From Mycolicibacterium rufum (GTDB taxonomy: Bacteria > Actinomycetota > Actinomycetes > Mycobacteriales > Mycobacteriaceae): a DNA stretch of 64,000 nt. Shown piece after piece: positions 19,119-28,296 of the stretch. The stretch spans positions 3,968,001-4,032,000 of the forward strand of contig NZ_CP092427.2 in the NCBI RefSeq assembly GCF_022374875.2. The letters are read 5' to 3'. The notes under the pieces were generated by a model that was not told where the DNA came from, did no database searches, and saw only the letters and a list, made by a program, of their open reading frames with translations. Each line of letters starts with the position of its first letter. Within the stretch, counting starts at the first letter, position 1. The position numbers were made by a program, and so were the translations under genes.

Positions 19119-19220
19119 CTACCGCTGCCGGTTCTTCGCGCAAGCGCTCATCAGTGTGCTCGGTTCTTCGCGCAAGCGCTCATCACTGTGCTCGGTTCTT
19201 CGCGCAAGCGCTCATCACTG
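19119..19220 (-). repeat. 32-bp minisatellite (3 units) of overlapping mini-ORFs linking prrA to prrB
   Basis: Three direct repeats with 32-bp period (plus-strand units begin at 19130, 19162 and 19194). On the coding (minus) strand the prrA stop forms TGATG with the first unit's ATG. The mini-ORFs [10 protein letters not shown] (19215-19183), [10 protein letters not shown] (19183-19151) and [10 protein letters not shown] (19151-19119) follow. Units 1-2 and 2-3 are also joined by TGATG, and unit 3 ends in TAG 6 bases before the prrB GTG. This resembles MIRU elements such as those in senX3-regX3 of M. tuberculosis, which keep translational coupling. Confidence 0.85.
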
Positions 19221-19916
19221 CTGCCGCAGGACGAATCCGACGCCGCGGACCGTGTGCAGCAGGCGCGGAGCGCCGTTGGCTTCCAGCTTGCGGCGCAGAT
19301 AACCGATGAAGACGTCGACGACATTGGTGTCGGCGGCGAAGTCGTAACCCCACACGAGCTCGAGGAGTTGTGCGCGGGAGAGCACCGCGGTCTTGTGTTC
19401 GGCCAGCACGGCCAGCAGATCGAATTCGCGTTTGGTCAGGTCGACGTCCACCCCGTCGACGCGGGCGCGCCGGCCCGGGATGTCGACCTCGAGCGGGCCG
19501 ACCGCGATGGTCTCCGACGAGAACGTGGCCGTGGATCCACGCCGACGCAGCAGGGCCTTCACCCGGGCCACCAGCTCGGCTAGCACGAACGGCTTGACCA
19601 GGTAGTCGTCGGCGCCGGCCTCCAGGCCCGCGACGCGGTCGTCGACCGACGACCGGGCCGAGAGCACGCACACCGGTACGTCGTTGTCCATCGCGCGCAG
19701 CGCGGTCACCACGGACACGCCGTCGAGCACCGGCATGTTGATGTCGAGCACGATCGCGTCGGGACGCGTCTCGGTGGCGCTGCGCAGCGCCTCGGCGCCG
19801 TCGACAGCGGTGAACACGTCGAAACCGGACAGCCGCAGCCCGCGCTCGAGGGAGGCGAGCACGTCGGGATCGTCGTCGACCACGAGCACCCGGGGCGAGC
19901 CCACTGCACTGTCCAT
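19215..19916 (-). CDS. prrA: Response regulator PrrA (OmpR/PhoB family)
   Basis: 233 residues. Receiver domain with acidic VVDDDPDV, phosphoacceptor Asp58 in [12 protein letters not shown], and DDYLVKPF lysine. The C-terminal winged helix has [34 protein letters not shown] and [14 protein letters not shown]. Essential in M. tuberculosis (Rv0903c), where it controls growth and adaptation genes. Start [16 protein letters not shown] was chosen over an ATG 10 codons upstream because it gives the usual length. Its stop initiates the TGATG mini-ORF chain towards prrB. Confidence 0.95.
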   Translation of the reverse strand: MDSAVGSPRVLVVDDDPDVLASLERGLRLSGFDVFTAVDGAEALRSATETRPDAIVLDINMPVLDGVSVVTALRAMDNDVPVCVLSARSSVDDRVAGLEAGADDYLVKPFVLAELVARVKALLRRRGSTATFSSETIAVGPLEVDIPGRRARVDGVDVDLTKREFDLLAVLAEHKTAVLSRAQLLELVWGYDFAADTNVVDVFIGYLRRKLEANGAPRLLHTVRGVGFVLRQQ

Positions 19917-19965
19917 GCCCGCAATCTTGCCTGATGCGAGCTGCAAGCTGCGGGAAGCTGGCCTG

Positions 19966-20736
19966 TTACCGGTCCGGCTCGTCGCGGTGCGCCGAGCCGC
20001 CGCCGAGGCGGCGCACCTCGGCCCGCAGCTCCTGGATCTCGCTCACCAACGCGTCGATGTGCTCGGTGGTGACGACCCGCGCCGCGGTGTCCTCGTCGGC
20101 CACCCGCTGCACGATCCACGAGGCGAGCGTCGCGGTGATCGACCCCAGCAGGCTGATGCCGCCGATCATCAACAGCACCGCGATCACCCGTCCGGTCGGG
20201 CTCACCGGCGTCAGATCGCCGTAGCCGACCGTGGTGATCGTCGTCATCGCCCACCACACGGCTTGCCCGAAGTGCGTGATCTGCGCCCCGGGGTAGTCGC
20301 GTTCGTTCTGCAGTACGGCCAACGAGGCCACGTAGACCAGCAGCACCGCGCCGCCGACCGTGTACATCACCACCCGGCCCCGGATGGCGTGGCCGACGGC
20401 GCGGTTGAGCACCGTGATGAGCGTGATCAGGCGCAACAGGCGCAGATGCCGCAGCACGGGCAGGACCACGATCGCCAGGTCGAACAGGTGCCGGGACAAC
20501 CAGCGCCACCGGTGCTCGGCCAGACCGAGGCGAACGGCGTAGTCGACGACGAACATCAACCATGACGCGATGCTGACGATCCGGACCGCGACGGCGGCCG
20601 CTCCGGCGGGCGCGGCGAGCACCTCGACGCTGTAGGCGGCCAGGAACATCAGGGCCGCCAGCGCCAGCGGCCACTCGGTGCGCCGCTCCCAGGCCTGCAG
20701 TTTCGTCTCCACCACCGGGGGAATCGGAGTGGTCAT
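19966..20736 (-). CDS. Voltage-gated-like K+ channel subunit
   Basis: 256 residues. Six-helix ion transport fold: S1-S3 hydrophobic segments, a charged S4-like helix [16 protein letters not shown], the pore helix [19 protein letters not shown] with the K+ filter TVGYGD, then S6 and a cytoplasmic coiled C-terminus ([20 protein letters not shown]). It should form a tetrameric potassium channel in the plasma membrane. Start at MTTPIPP is a choice; a start 14 codons upstream is possible. Divergent from the ABC operon. Confidence 0.9.
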   Translation of the reverse strand: MTTPIPPVVETKLQAWERRTEWPLALAALMFLAAYSVEVLAAPAGAAAVAVRIVSIASWLMFVVDYAVRLGLAEHRWRWLSRHLFDLAIVVLPVLRHLRLLRLITLITVLNRAVGHAIRGRVVMYTVGGAVLLVYVASLAVLQNERDYPGAQITHFGQAVWWAMTTITTVGYGDLTPVSPTGRVIAVLLMIGGISLLGSITATLASWIVQRVADEDTAARVVTTEHIDALVSEIQELRAEVRRLGGGSAHRDEPDR

Positions 20737-20789
20737 CACGGTCACATCGGGCACGGGTCCGCACCCTATCCCGGCCACCTGGGAAGGCT

Positions 20790-20820
20790 TTGACCTTACC
20801 TATTGTTGAGGTTCTACGGT
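20790..20820 (+). promoter_or_regulatory. MerR-family-type promoter/operator of the ABC operon
   Basis: TTGACC (20790-20795) and TACGGT (20815-20820) are separated by 19 bp, the long spacer typical of MerR-activated promoters. The 18-bp dyad CCTTACCTATTGTTGAGG (20794-20811) sits exactly as in soxS-type promoters: CCT at the end of the -35, AGG three bases before the -10. The -10 ends 6 bases before ATG at 20827, so the mRNA may be leaderless. No merR gene is in the window. Confidence 0.6.
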
Positions 20821-20826
20821 GATGAG

Positions 20827-22800
20827 ATGAGCTTGGAAACGGTTGCCCGGCAGTCGCTGTACCGGCAGACGCACGCGCGGGGCGGTGATCTGCGTTCGCT
20901 GGCGGACCGTCGGTTGATGGCGCGGATCTGGCGGTTCGCCGGCCGGCACCACCGCATGCTGTGGGTGTTCCTCCTGGTCAGCGTCTTCAGTGCGCTGCTG
21001 ACGGTGGCGACGCCGCTGCTCGCGGGACGCGTGGTGGATGAGATCACCGGGGGCGGCACGGTCACGGTGGTCGTCCTGCTGGCGGCAGTGATCGCCGCGG
21101 TCGCGCTCGCCGAGGCGGCGATGTCATTGCTGACGCGGTGGCTGTCGTCACGGATCGGTGAGGGTCTGATCCTGGATCTGCGCACCGCGGTGTTCGACCA
21201 CGTGCAGCGGATGCCGGTGGCGTTCTTCACCAGGACCCGCACGGGCGCGTTGGTGAGCCGGCTCGGCAATGACGTGATGGGCGCCCAGCGGGCGTTCTCC
21301 GACACCTTGTCCGGAGTGGTGTCCAACGTCGTGACGCTGACGCTCACGCTCGCGGTGATGATCAGCATCTCCTGGCAGGTGACGCTGGTGTCGTTGGCGC
21401 TGATGCCGTTGTTCCTGCTGCCGGCCCGGCGGATCGGCACGGCGATGGCCCGGCTGTCCCGCGAGGCCGCCGCCCACAACGCCACCATGAACACCCAGAT
21501 GACCGAGCGGTTCTCCGCGCCGGGCGCCACGCTGATCAAGCTGTTCGGGGACGCCGACGTCGAATCTCGCGAGTTCGCGGTCCGGGCCGGCAGGGTCCGC
21601 GACATCGGGGTGCGCACCGCGATGCTGCAGGCGACGTTCATGAACTCGTTGACTCTGATGTCCGCGCTGGCGCTGGCTCTGGTGTACGGGCTGGGCGGGG
21701 CACTGGCGCTGGGCGGCCAGATGCAGGCCGGCGCGATCGTGTCGCTGGCGCTGCTGCTGACCCGGCTGTACGCGCCGCTGACCGCGCTGGCCAACGCCCG
21801 CGTCGAGATCGCCACCGCGCTGGTCAGTTTCGAGCGTGTCTTCGAGGTGCTCGACCTGGTGCCGCTGATCCGCGAACGCCGCGGCGCCGTCGCGATCCCC
21901 GACGGTCCCGTCACTGTCGAGTTCGACGACGTCCACTTCTCCTACCCGGCCGCCGACAAGGTGTCGCTGGCGTCGCTGGAGGAGGTCGTCGAGTTGGACG
22001 ACCGCGGCGGAGACGAAGTGCTGCACGGTATCTCGTTCACCGCGCACCCGGGTCAGATGGTCGCACTGGTGGGGTCCTCCGGCGCCGGGAAGTCGACGAC
22101 GGCGTCGCTGCTGGCGCGCCTCTACGATGTCGACTCCGGGGCGGTCCGGCTCGGCGGCGTCGACGTGCGCGACGCGACGTTCGCGTCGCTGAAGGACACC
22201 GTCGGGATGGTGACCCAGGACGGGCACCTGTTCCACGAATCCATCCGGGCGAACCTGGCGCTCGCCGCGCCGGAGGCGACGGACGCCGAGATCTGGGAGG
22301 CGCTGCGGCGCGCCCGGCTCGACGACGTCGTCGCCGCCATGCCTGACGGGCTCGACACCGTCGTCGGCGAACGCGGATACCGGCTCTCGGGCGGGCAGCG
22401 TCAGCGGCTCACGATCGCGCGTCTGCTGCTGGCCGAGCCGCGCGTTGTCGTGCTCGACGAGGCGACGGCGTCACTGGATTCCGAATCGGAGGCCAAGGTG
22501 CAGCAGGCGCTGGCCGAGGCGCTGGCCGGCCGCACCTCGTTGGTCATCGCCCACCGTCTTTCGACCATCCGGGCCGCCGATCTCATCCTCGTCGTCGAGG
22601 ACGGCCGCATCGTGGAGCGCGGGACGCACGCCGAACTGCTGGCCCGCGGCGGCCGCTACGCGGAGCTGTACCGCACCCAGTTCGGAACCCAGCGGCGCAC
22701 CTGCGGCACGGCCGGTGCGCACGCCCATCTGCCCTGCACCGCTCATTCGGTAGACGGGTTAACCACTTGCCCGCAGTGGGAAGATGTCCTGAGTGGCTGA
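20827..22800 (+). CDS. ABC exporter half-transporter 1 (canonical, fused TMD-NBD)
   Basis: 657 residues: six-helix membrane domain (about 45-320) then NBD. Walker A VGSSGAGKST, signature LSGGQRQRL, Walker B VVVLDEATASLD, switch AHRLST, all intact. A charged insert (KVSLASLEEVVELDDRGGDEV) sits between the A-loop Tyr and the first NBD strands. A Cys/His-containing C-terminal tail of about 40 residues follows the NBD. Start at 20827 (MSLETVARQ) fits the promoter at 20790-20820. Likely a homodimer exporting a drug or lipid. The next gene overlaps by 8 bp. Confidence 0.9.
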   Translation: MSLETVARQSLYRQTHARGGDLRSLADRRLMARIWRFAGRHHRMLWVFLLVSVFSALLTVATPLLAGRVVDEITGGGTVTVVVLLAAVIAAVALAEAAMSLLTRWLSSRIGEGLILDLRTAVFDHVQRMPVAFFTRTRTGALVSRLGNDVMGAQRAFSDTLSGVVSNVVTLTLTLAVMISISWQVTLVSLALMPLFLLPARRIGTAMARLSREAAAHNATMNTQMTERFSAPGATLIKLFGDADVESREFAVRAGRVRDIGVRTAMLQATFMNSLTLMSALALALVYGLGGALALGGQMQAGAIVSLALLLTRLYAPLTALANARVEIATALVSFERVFEVLDLVPLIRERRGAVAIPDGPVTVEFDDVHFSYPAADKVSLASLEEVVELDDRGGDEVLHGISFTAHPGQMVALVGSSGAGKSTTASLLARLYDVDSGAVRLGGVDVRDATFASLKDTVGMVTQDGHLFHESIRANLALAAPEATDAEIWEALRRARLDDVVAAMPDGLDTVVGERGYRLSGGQRQRLTIARLLLAEPRVVVLDEATASLDSESEAKVQQALAEALAGRTSLVIAHRLSTIRAADLILVVEDGRIVERGTHAELLARGGRYAELYRTQFGTQRRTCGTAGAHAHLPCTAHSVDGLTTCPQWEDVLSG

Positions 22801-24688
22801 CTTCGGAGACAACGCGTTGCGCGCAGCGCCCGCGATCGCGCCGCCGCCCCGACGGGTGAGGCCGAGCTCGGACCTGTGGCGGATGCTGCCCTACCTGCTG
22901 CCGTACCGCGGCAGGTGGATCCTGATGTTCACCGTCGCCTTCGCCAGCCTCGCCGCGACTGTGGCGATCCCGCTGATGACCAAGGCTGTCATCGACGGGC
23001 CGGTGCGCCACCAGGACCAGCAGGGGCTGTGGACGCTCGGCGCCGCAGCGATGGGCGTCGGTATCGCCGAGGCGGTGCTGTGGTTCATCCGACGCTGGCT
23101 GGTCGCCCGCGCGACGATGGGTGTCGAGGCCGACATCCGCAAGGACCTCTATGCGCGGCTGCAGATCCTGCCGATGTCGTTTCACGGCCGCTGGCAGTCG
23201 GGCCAGCTGTTGTCGCGAATCATGAACGACCTCAGCACCATTCGACGCTTCATGTCTTTCGGCCTGACATTCCTGATCCTCAACGTCCTGCAGATCACCG
23301 TCGTCACCGCGATCCTGCTGGCGATGTACTGGCCGCTGGGTGTGGTGGTGCTCGTGTCGATCATTCCGATCACGCTCACCGTGCTGCACTTCCAGCAGGA
23401 GTACACCCGGCTGTCGCGGCAGGCGCAGGACCAGGCCGGCCACGTCGCGACCCACGTCGAGGAGGCCGCGCTCGGGCTGCGCGTGGTGAAGTCGTTCGGT
23501 CGCGAGGACTACGTCTACGACCGCTTCGACGAACAACTCACCGACCTCTACGAGACCCAGGTGAACAGGGTCACGGTGTCGGCCAAGTTCTGGACCCTAC
23601 TGGAGATCATCCCGAACCTGACGCTGATCCTGGTGCTCGGCTTCGGCGCCTACGCCGCCGGGCACGGGTACGTGACGATGGGGACGCTGGTCGCGTTCAT
23701 CACGATGATGCTGTCGCTGGTCTGGCCGATCGCGTCGCTGGGCTTCCTGCTCTCGATGACCCAGGAGTCGTTCACCGCCGCCAACCGCATCGCCGAGATC
23801 TTCGACGCGCCACGCGACATCACCGACGGTCCGCGCGAGCAGAGTCCGCGCGGTGGCCGCCTCGAACTCGTCGACGTCGGCTTCCGGTTCCCGGACTCCG
23901 ACGAGTGGGCACTGCGTCATGTCAGCGTGACCGTCGAGCCGGGGGAGACCCTGGCGCTGGTCGGCGCGACCGGATCGGGCAAGTCGGTGCTGGTGGGCCT
24001 GCTGTCACGGTTGTACGACGTGACCGAGGGCGAGATCCGCATCGACGCGCAGGACATTCGGGAGTTGAGCCTCGACGCGCTGCGCCAGGCGGTGGCCACG
24101 GCCTTCGAAGACCCCACGTTGTTTTCGATGTCGGTGGCGGAGAATCTGCGCCTCGGCAAACCGGACGCGTCTGAGGAGGAGCTGCGCCAGGCCGTCGAGG
24201 TGGCCGCCGCGCAGTTCGTCTACGACCTGCCCTACGGCCTGGACACCCGCATCGGCGAGCAGGGCATGAGCCTGTCCGGCGGTCAGCGGCAACGCCTTTC
24301 GCTGGCCCGGGCGATCCTGGCCGGGCCCCGCATCCTGGTTCTCGACGACACCCTGTCGGCGCTCGACGTCCACACCGAGGCCGTCGTCGAGGAAGCGCTG
24401 CGCCGCGTCCTGCACGCGGTCACCGGCGTGGTGGTGGCCCACCGCGCGTCGACCGTGCTGCTCGCCGACCGAGTCGCGCTGCTGCAGCACGGCACCATCA
24501 CCCACGTCGGCACCCACGCCGAACTGCTGGCCGGGGTGCCCGAGTACCGCTATCTGCTGGCCGCTGACGACGAACTCGACGACGGCTGCGAACGCGAGAC
24601 CGACTGGGCGGGTGAGTCCTTGCCGCTGCCCGACGACGAGGATCGCCGCCCGACGCTGGAGCGCGAGATCCTGGAGCGACGGCCGTGA
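22793..24688 (+). CDS. ABC exporter half-transporter 2 (degenerate Walker B)
   Basis: 631 residues, TMD-NBD fusion. Walker A VGATGSGKSV, signature LSGGQRQRL, Walker B ILVLDDTLSALD and AHRAST. The catalytic Glu after Walker B is Asp519, the substitution typical of the degenerate-site subunit of heterodimeric exporters (TM287/BmrC type). GTG start overlaps gene 1; gene 3 overlaps its end by 4 bp (GTGA). Best read as the partner of gene 3. Confidence 0.9.
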   Translation: MADFGDNALRAAPAIAPPPRRVRPSSDLWRMLPYLLPYRGRWILMFTVAFASLAATVAIPLMTKAVIDGPVRHQDQQGLWTLGAAAMGVGIAEAVLWFIRRWLVARATMGVEADIRKDLYARLQILPMSFHGRWQSGQLLSRIMNDLSTIRRFMSFGLTFLILNVLQITVVTAILLAMYWPLGVVVLVSIIPITLTVLHFQQEYTRLSRQAQDQAGHVATHVEEAALGLRVVKSFGREDYVYDRFDEQLTDLYETQVNRVTVSAKFWTLLEIIPNLTLILVLGFGAYAAGHGYVTMGTLVAFITMMLSLVWPIASLGFLLSMTQESFTAANRIAEIFDAPRDITDGPREQSPRGGRLELVDVGFRFPDSDEWALRHVSVTVEPGETLALVGATGSGKSVLVGLLSRLYDVTEGEIRIDAQDIRELSLDALRQAVATAFEDPTLFSMSVAENLRLGKPDASEEELRQAVEVAAAQFVYDLPYGLDTRIGEQGMSLSGGQRQRLSLARAILAGPRILVLDDTLSALDVHTEAVVEEALRRVLHAVTGVVVAHRASTVLLADRVALLQHGTITHVGTHAELLAGVPEYRYLLAADDELDDGCERETDWAGESLPLPDDEDRRPTLEREILERRP

Positions 24689-26505
24689 GCGTGGCACCGG
24701 ACTGGCGCGGCCGGTTCGACGAACACGACGACCTGCCCATCGACGAGTCGGTGCCGCGCCGCCGCGAGGCGCGGGCGCTGCTCGGCTCACTGCTGCGCCC
24801 GTACCGCTGGACGGTGCTGGCGCTGGCGATCGTCGTGGTGGTGGAAAACGTTGCGCGGCTGTCCGTTCCGCTGTTGGTGCAGAAGGGCATCGACAACGGG
24901 ATCCCCCCGTTGCTCGACGGCGGTTCGGCGCGCACGCTGATGGTGATCGTCGGCGTCCTGTGCGGCGTGGTGCTCGTGCAGGCCAGCGCCCGGATGTTCT
25001 TCCTGCGCCGGTCGGGCCGGATCGGCCAGCGGGTGCTGCGCGAACTGCGCAGGCGCGTGTTCCGGCATTTCGGCCGGCTCGACATCGCGTTCCACGACCG
25101 CTACACCTCGGGCCGCGTGGTGAGCCGGTCCACCAACGACGTCGAAGCGATCCAGGACATGCTGGAGACGGGTTTCGACTCTCTGATCACCGCGGTGCTG
25201 ACGCTGTTCGGCACCTCGGTGCTGCTGATCACGCTCGACGCCAAGCTGGGGTTGATGTGTCTGGCGGCTTTCCCCGTCCTGGTGGCGCTGGTGGCGTGGT
25301 TCCACCGGGAGTCGTCACGGATCTACCGCGAGGTGCGCGAGATCTCCGCGCTGGTGATCGTCCAGTTCGTCGAGACCATGACGGGCATCAAGGCGGTGCA
25401 GGCCTACCGCCGCGAGCCGCGCAACCAGCAGATCTTCGAAGACATCGCCGACCGCTACCGGGTGATCAACGAGAAGACCTTCAAACTTCTGGCGATCTTC
25501 ATGCCGGGGGTGAAGTTCGTCGGCAACATCACCACCGGCGTCGTGCTGCTCTACGGCGGATACCGGGTGCTGCACGGGCAGATGACCATCGGCACGCTCG
25601 CTGCGTTCCTGTTGTACCTGCGGATGTTCTTCGAACCGATGCAGGAGATCTCGCAGTTCTTCAACACCTTCCAGTCGGCATCGTCGGCGCTGGAGAAGCT
25701 GGCCGGGGTGCTCGCCGAGAAGCCGGGGATCGCCGATCCGGCCGAGCCGGTCGAACTCGACTCGGTGCGTGGGGAGATCGCCTTGCGCGACGTCCGCTTC
25801 GAATACGTCCCCCATCGGCCGGTGCTGCCGGATCTCGATCTGGTGGTGCCTGCGGGCCAGACCGTCGCACTGGTGGGCACGACGGGTGCGGGCAAGACCA
25901 CGATCGCCAAACTGGTCACCCGGTTCTACGACCCGGTGGCGGGCAGCGTCTCCCTCGACGGGGTGGACCTGCGCGATCTGCGGCAGACCGATCTGCGCCG
26001 GCACGTCGTGATGGTCACCCAGGAGAACTTCATGTTCGGCGGCACGGTCGCCGACAACATCCGCTTCGGGCGGCCCGGCGCCACCGACGAGGAGGTACGG
26101 GCGGCCGCCCGGGCCGTCGGCGCGGACGGGTTCATCGACGCGCTGCCGGAGGGCTATGACACCGATGTCGCCAAGCGCGGCGACCGGCTGTCGGCGGGGC
26201 AGCGACAGCTGGTCGCGTTCGCCCGGGCGTTCCTGGCCGACCCCGCGGTGCTGATCCTCGACGAGGCCACCTCCTCGCTCGACATCCCGAGCGAGCGGAT
26301 GGTGCAGCGGGCGTTGGAGACGGTGCTGGCCGAGCGGACCGCGATCGTGATCGCCCACCGGCTCTCGACCGTGCAGATCGCCGACCGGGTGCTGGTGCTC
26401 GAGCACGGCCGCATCGTCGAGGACGGCTCGCCGGAGGAGCTGACGGCGCGCGCCGACGGCCACTACGCGGCGCTGCACCGGTCGTGGGTGCAGTCGCTGG
26501 CCTGA
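24685..26505 (+). CDS. ABC exporter half-transporter 3 (consensus partner)
   Basis: 606 residues. TMD about 35-330, NBD with Walker A VGTTGAGKTT, Walker B VLILDEATSSLD (catalytic Glu present), AHRLST, and signature LSAGQRQL in which Gly is Ala504. In a heterodimer with gene 2, this altered signature would face gene 2's Asp-containing Walker B, together making one degenerate and one active ATP site. GTG start overlaps gene 2. End of the three-gene operon; a hairpin follows. Confidence 0.9.
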   Translation: MSVAPDWRGRFDEHDDLPIDESVPRRREARALLGSLLRPYRWTVLALAIVVVVENVARLSVPLLVQKGIDNGIPPLLDGGSARTLMVIVGVLCGVVLVQASARMFFLRRSGRIGQRVLRELRRRVFRHFGRLDIAFHDRYTSGRVVSRSTNDVEAIQDMLETGFDSLITAVLTLFGTSVLLITLDAKLGLMCLAAFPVLVALVAWFHRESSRIYREVREISALVIVQFVETMTGIKAVQAYRREPRNQQIFEDIADRYRVINEKTFKLLAIFMPGVKFVGNITTGVVLLYGGYRVLHGQMTIGTLAAFLLYLRMFFEPMQEISQFFNTFQSASSALEKLAGVLAEKPGIADPAEPVELDSVRGEIALRDVRFEYVPHRPVLPDLDLVVPAGQTVALVGTTGAGKTTIAKLVTRFYDPVAGSVSLDGVDLRDLRQTDLRRHVVMVTQENFMFGGTVADNIRFGRPGATDEEVRAAARAVGADGFIDALPEGYDTDVAKRGDRLSAGQRQLVAFARAFLADPAVLILDEATSSLDIPSERMVQRALETVLAERTAIVIAHRLSTVQIADRVLVLEHGRIVEDGSPEELTARADGHYAALHRSWVQSLA

Positions 26506-26519
26506 CGCATCTCTCGCGT

Positions 26520-26575
26520 CGAGACTGCACACAGATCGCATATTGTGCGCGGATCGCGATCTGTGCGCAGTCTCG
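26520..26575. terminator. Long hairpin after the ABC operon
   Basis: 20-base arms CGAGACTGCACACAGATCGC (26520-26539) and its complement at 26556-26575 pair with one mismatch around a 16-base loop. There is no T-tract, as is common for mycobacterial terminators. It sits between co-directional genes (stop at 26505, next ATG at 26602), so it may terminate or process the mRNA. Confidence 0.6.
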
Positions 26576-26601
26576 GCGGCTTTCGGGGCAGTATCGACCC
26601 C

Positions 26602-28296
26602 ATGGCGACCAACACCGATCTGTACCGCGCGGCCCGCGACCACCTGGTCGAGGTCATCGGCGATTACGACAAGGCCGTCGAGACGTTCGAGTGGCCCCGG
26701 ATGACCGGGCGGTTCAATTGGGCGACCGACTGGTTCGACGTCGTCGCCGGCACCCGGCCCGATGACGTCGCGCTGTGGATCGTCGAGCAGGATGGTCGCG
26801 AGGTGAAGGCCACCTTCGGGCAGATGGCCGCGCGGTCCGATCAGGTCGCGACATGGCTGCGGGGCCTCGGCGTCGGGAAGGGCGACCGGGTCATCCTGAT
26901 GCTCGGCAACCAGGTCGAGCTGTGGGAGTCGATGCTCGCGGTGGCCAAGCTCGGTGCGGTGATCATGCCGACCACCGCGGCGCTGGGACACGACGACATC
27001 GCCGACCGGTTGCGCCGCGGGCGAGCCGGATTCGTCGTCGCGAACGCCTCGGACGCCGCCAAGTTCACCGGCGTCGACGTGCCGTTCACCGGGATCGCCG
27101 TGGGCGGCGAGGCGACGGGTTGGCACAACTACGCCGACGCCACCGACGTCACGTCGGCCGGTCCGTTCGACCCCGGAACCACCCCGACGGATCCGCTGCT
27201 CATCTACTTCACCTCCGGAACCACGAGCAAGCCCAAGCTCGTGGAGCACTCCCAGATCAGCTATCCGGTCGGTCATCTGTCGACGATGGCGTGGCTGGGG
27301 GTGCGCCCCGGCGATGTGCACCTGGCGATCAGCTCGCCGGGCTGGGCCAAACACGCGTGGAGTTGCTTCTTCGCACCATGGATCGCCGAGGCGACGATCT
27401 TCGTCTACAACTACGCCCGGTTCGACGCGGCCGCCCTGCTCGAGCAGTTGCACCGCGGCGCGGTCAACACGTTCTGCGCTCCACCGACCGTGTGGCGCAT
27501 GCTGATCCAGGCCGATCTCGGTGAGCGCCCGCCCCATTTGCGCGAGATACTCGGGGCCGGGGAACCGTTGAACCCCGACGTCATCGCGCAGGTGGAACGG
27601 GCCTGGGGGCTCACCATCCGCGACGGCTTCGGGCAGACCGAGACCACGCTGGCCGTCGGCAACACCCCTGGCCAGCCCGTCAGGGCCGGCTCGATGGGCC
27701 GGCCGATGCCCGGCGTCCCGGTCGTGCTCGTCGACCCGCTCACCGGCGAGCGTGCTGAGGAGGGGGAGATCTGTCTGGACCTGAACGCGACGCCGCTGAA
27801 CCTGATGAGCGGCTACCTCGACGACGAGAAGCGCAACGCCCTGGTCATGCGGGACGGGCTGTACCACACCGGTGACGTCGCCACCCGCGACGACGACGGC
27901 TACATCACCTACGTCGGACGCACCGACGATGTGTTCAAGTCCTCCGACTACAAGGTGTCGCCGTTCGAACTCGAGAGCGTGCTCATCGAGCACCCGGCCG
28001 TCGTCGAGGCCGCAGTGGTACCGGCCCCCGACGACACCCGGCTGGCCGTCCCCAAGGCCTACATCGCCCTGGCCGACGGCTGGACCGCCGACGCCGAAAC
28101 CGCCCGGCAGATCCTGCAATACAGCCGCGACCACCTGGCGCCGTACTTGAAGGTGCGTCGCGTCGAGTTCGCGGAACTGCCCAAGACCATCTCGGGAAAG
28201 ATCCGCCGGGTCGATCTGCGCCGCAGGGAGCAGGACGCCCACAGCGCCGGCACGCCGATCGACACCGAGTTCCGCTACGAAGATCTGGTGGGGTGA
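26602..28296 (+). CDS. AMP-forming acyl-CoA synthetase (acetyl/medium-chain type)
   Basis: 564 residues of the ANL superfamily. P-loop YFTSGTTSKPKLVEHS, A5 motif DGFGQTETTL, A7 YHTGDVATRDDDGYITYVGRTDDVFKSSDYKVSPFELES (A8 hinge) and A10 lysine in PKTISGKIRRVDLR. Overall resembles medium-chain or acetyl-CoA-synthetase-like ligases. It activates a carboxylate to acyl-AMP then acyl-CoA. Substrate not predictable. The second ligase gene overlaps by 4 bp (GTGA), suggesting joint expression. Confidence 0.9.
   Translation: MATNTDLYRAARDHLVEVIGDYDKAVETFEWPRMTGRFNWATDWFDVVAGTRPDDVALWIVEQDGREVKATFGQMAARSDQVATWLRGLGVGKGDRVILMLGNQVELWESMLAVAKLGAVIMPTTAALGHDDIADRLRRGRAGFVVANASDAAKFTGVDVPFTGIAVGGEATGWHNYADATDVTSAGPFDPGTTPTDPLLIYFTSGTTSKPKLVEHSQISYPVGHLSTMAWLGVRPGDVHLAISSPGWAKHAWSCFFAPWIAEATIFVYNYARFDAAALLEQLHRGAVNTFCAPPTVWRMLIQADLGERPPHLREILGAGEPLNPDVIAQVERAWGLTIRDGFGQTETTLAVGNTPGQPVRAGSMGRPMPGVPVVLVDPLTGERAEEGEICLDLNATPLNLMSGYLDDEKRNALVMRDGLYHTGDVATRDDDGYITYVGRTDDVFKSSDYKVSPFELESVLIEHPAVVEAAVVPAPDDTRLAVPKAYIALADGWTADAETARQILQYSRDHLAPYLKVRRVEFAELPKTISGKIRRVDLRRREQDAHSAGTPIDTEFRYEDLVG

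Noticed and set aside
25315..28242. Long minus-strand open reading frame (about 975 codons) across the ABC/acyl-ligase region
   Set aside because: It lies antisense to clearly recognisable ABC and ligase genes and its translation is Arg/Gly/His-rich with no family motif; typical high-GC shadow frame.
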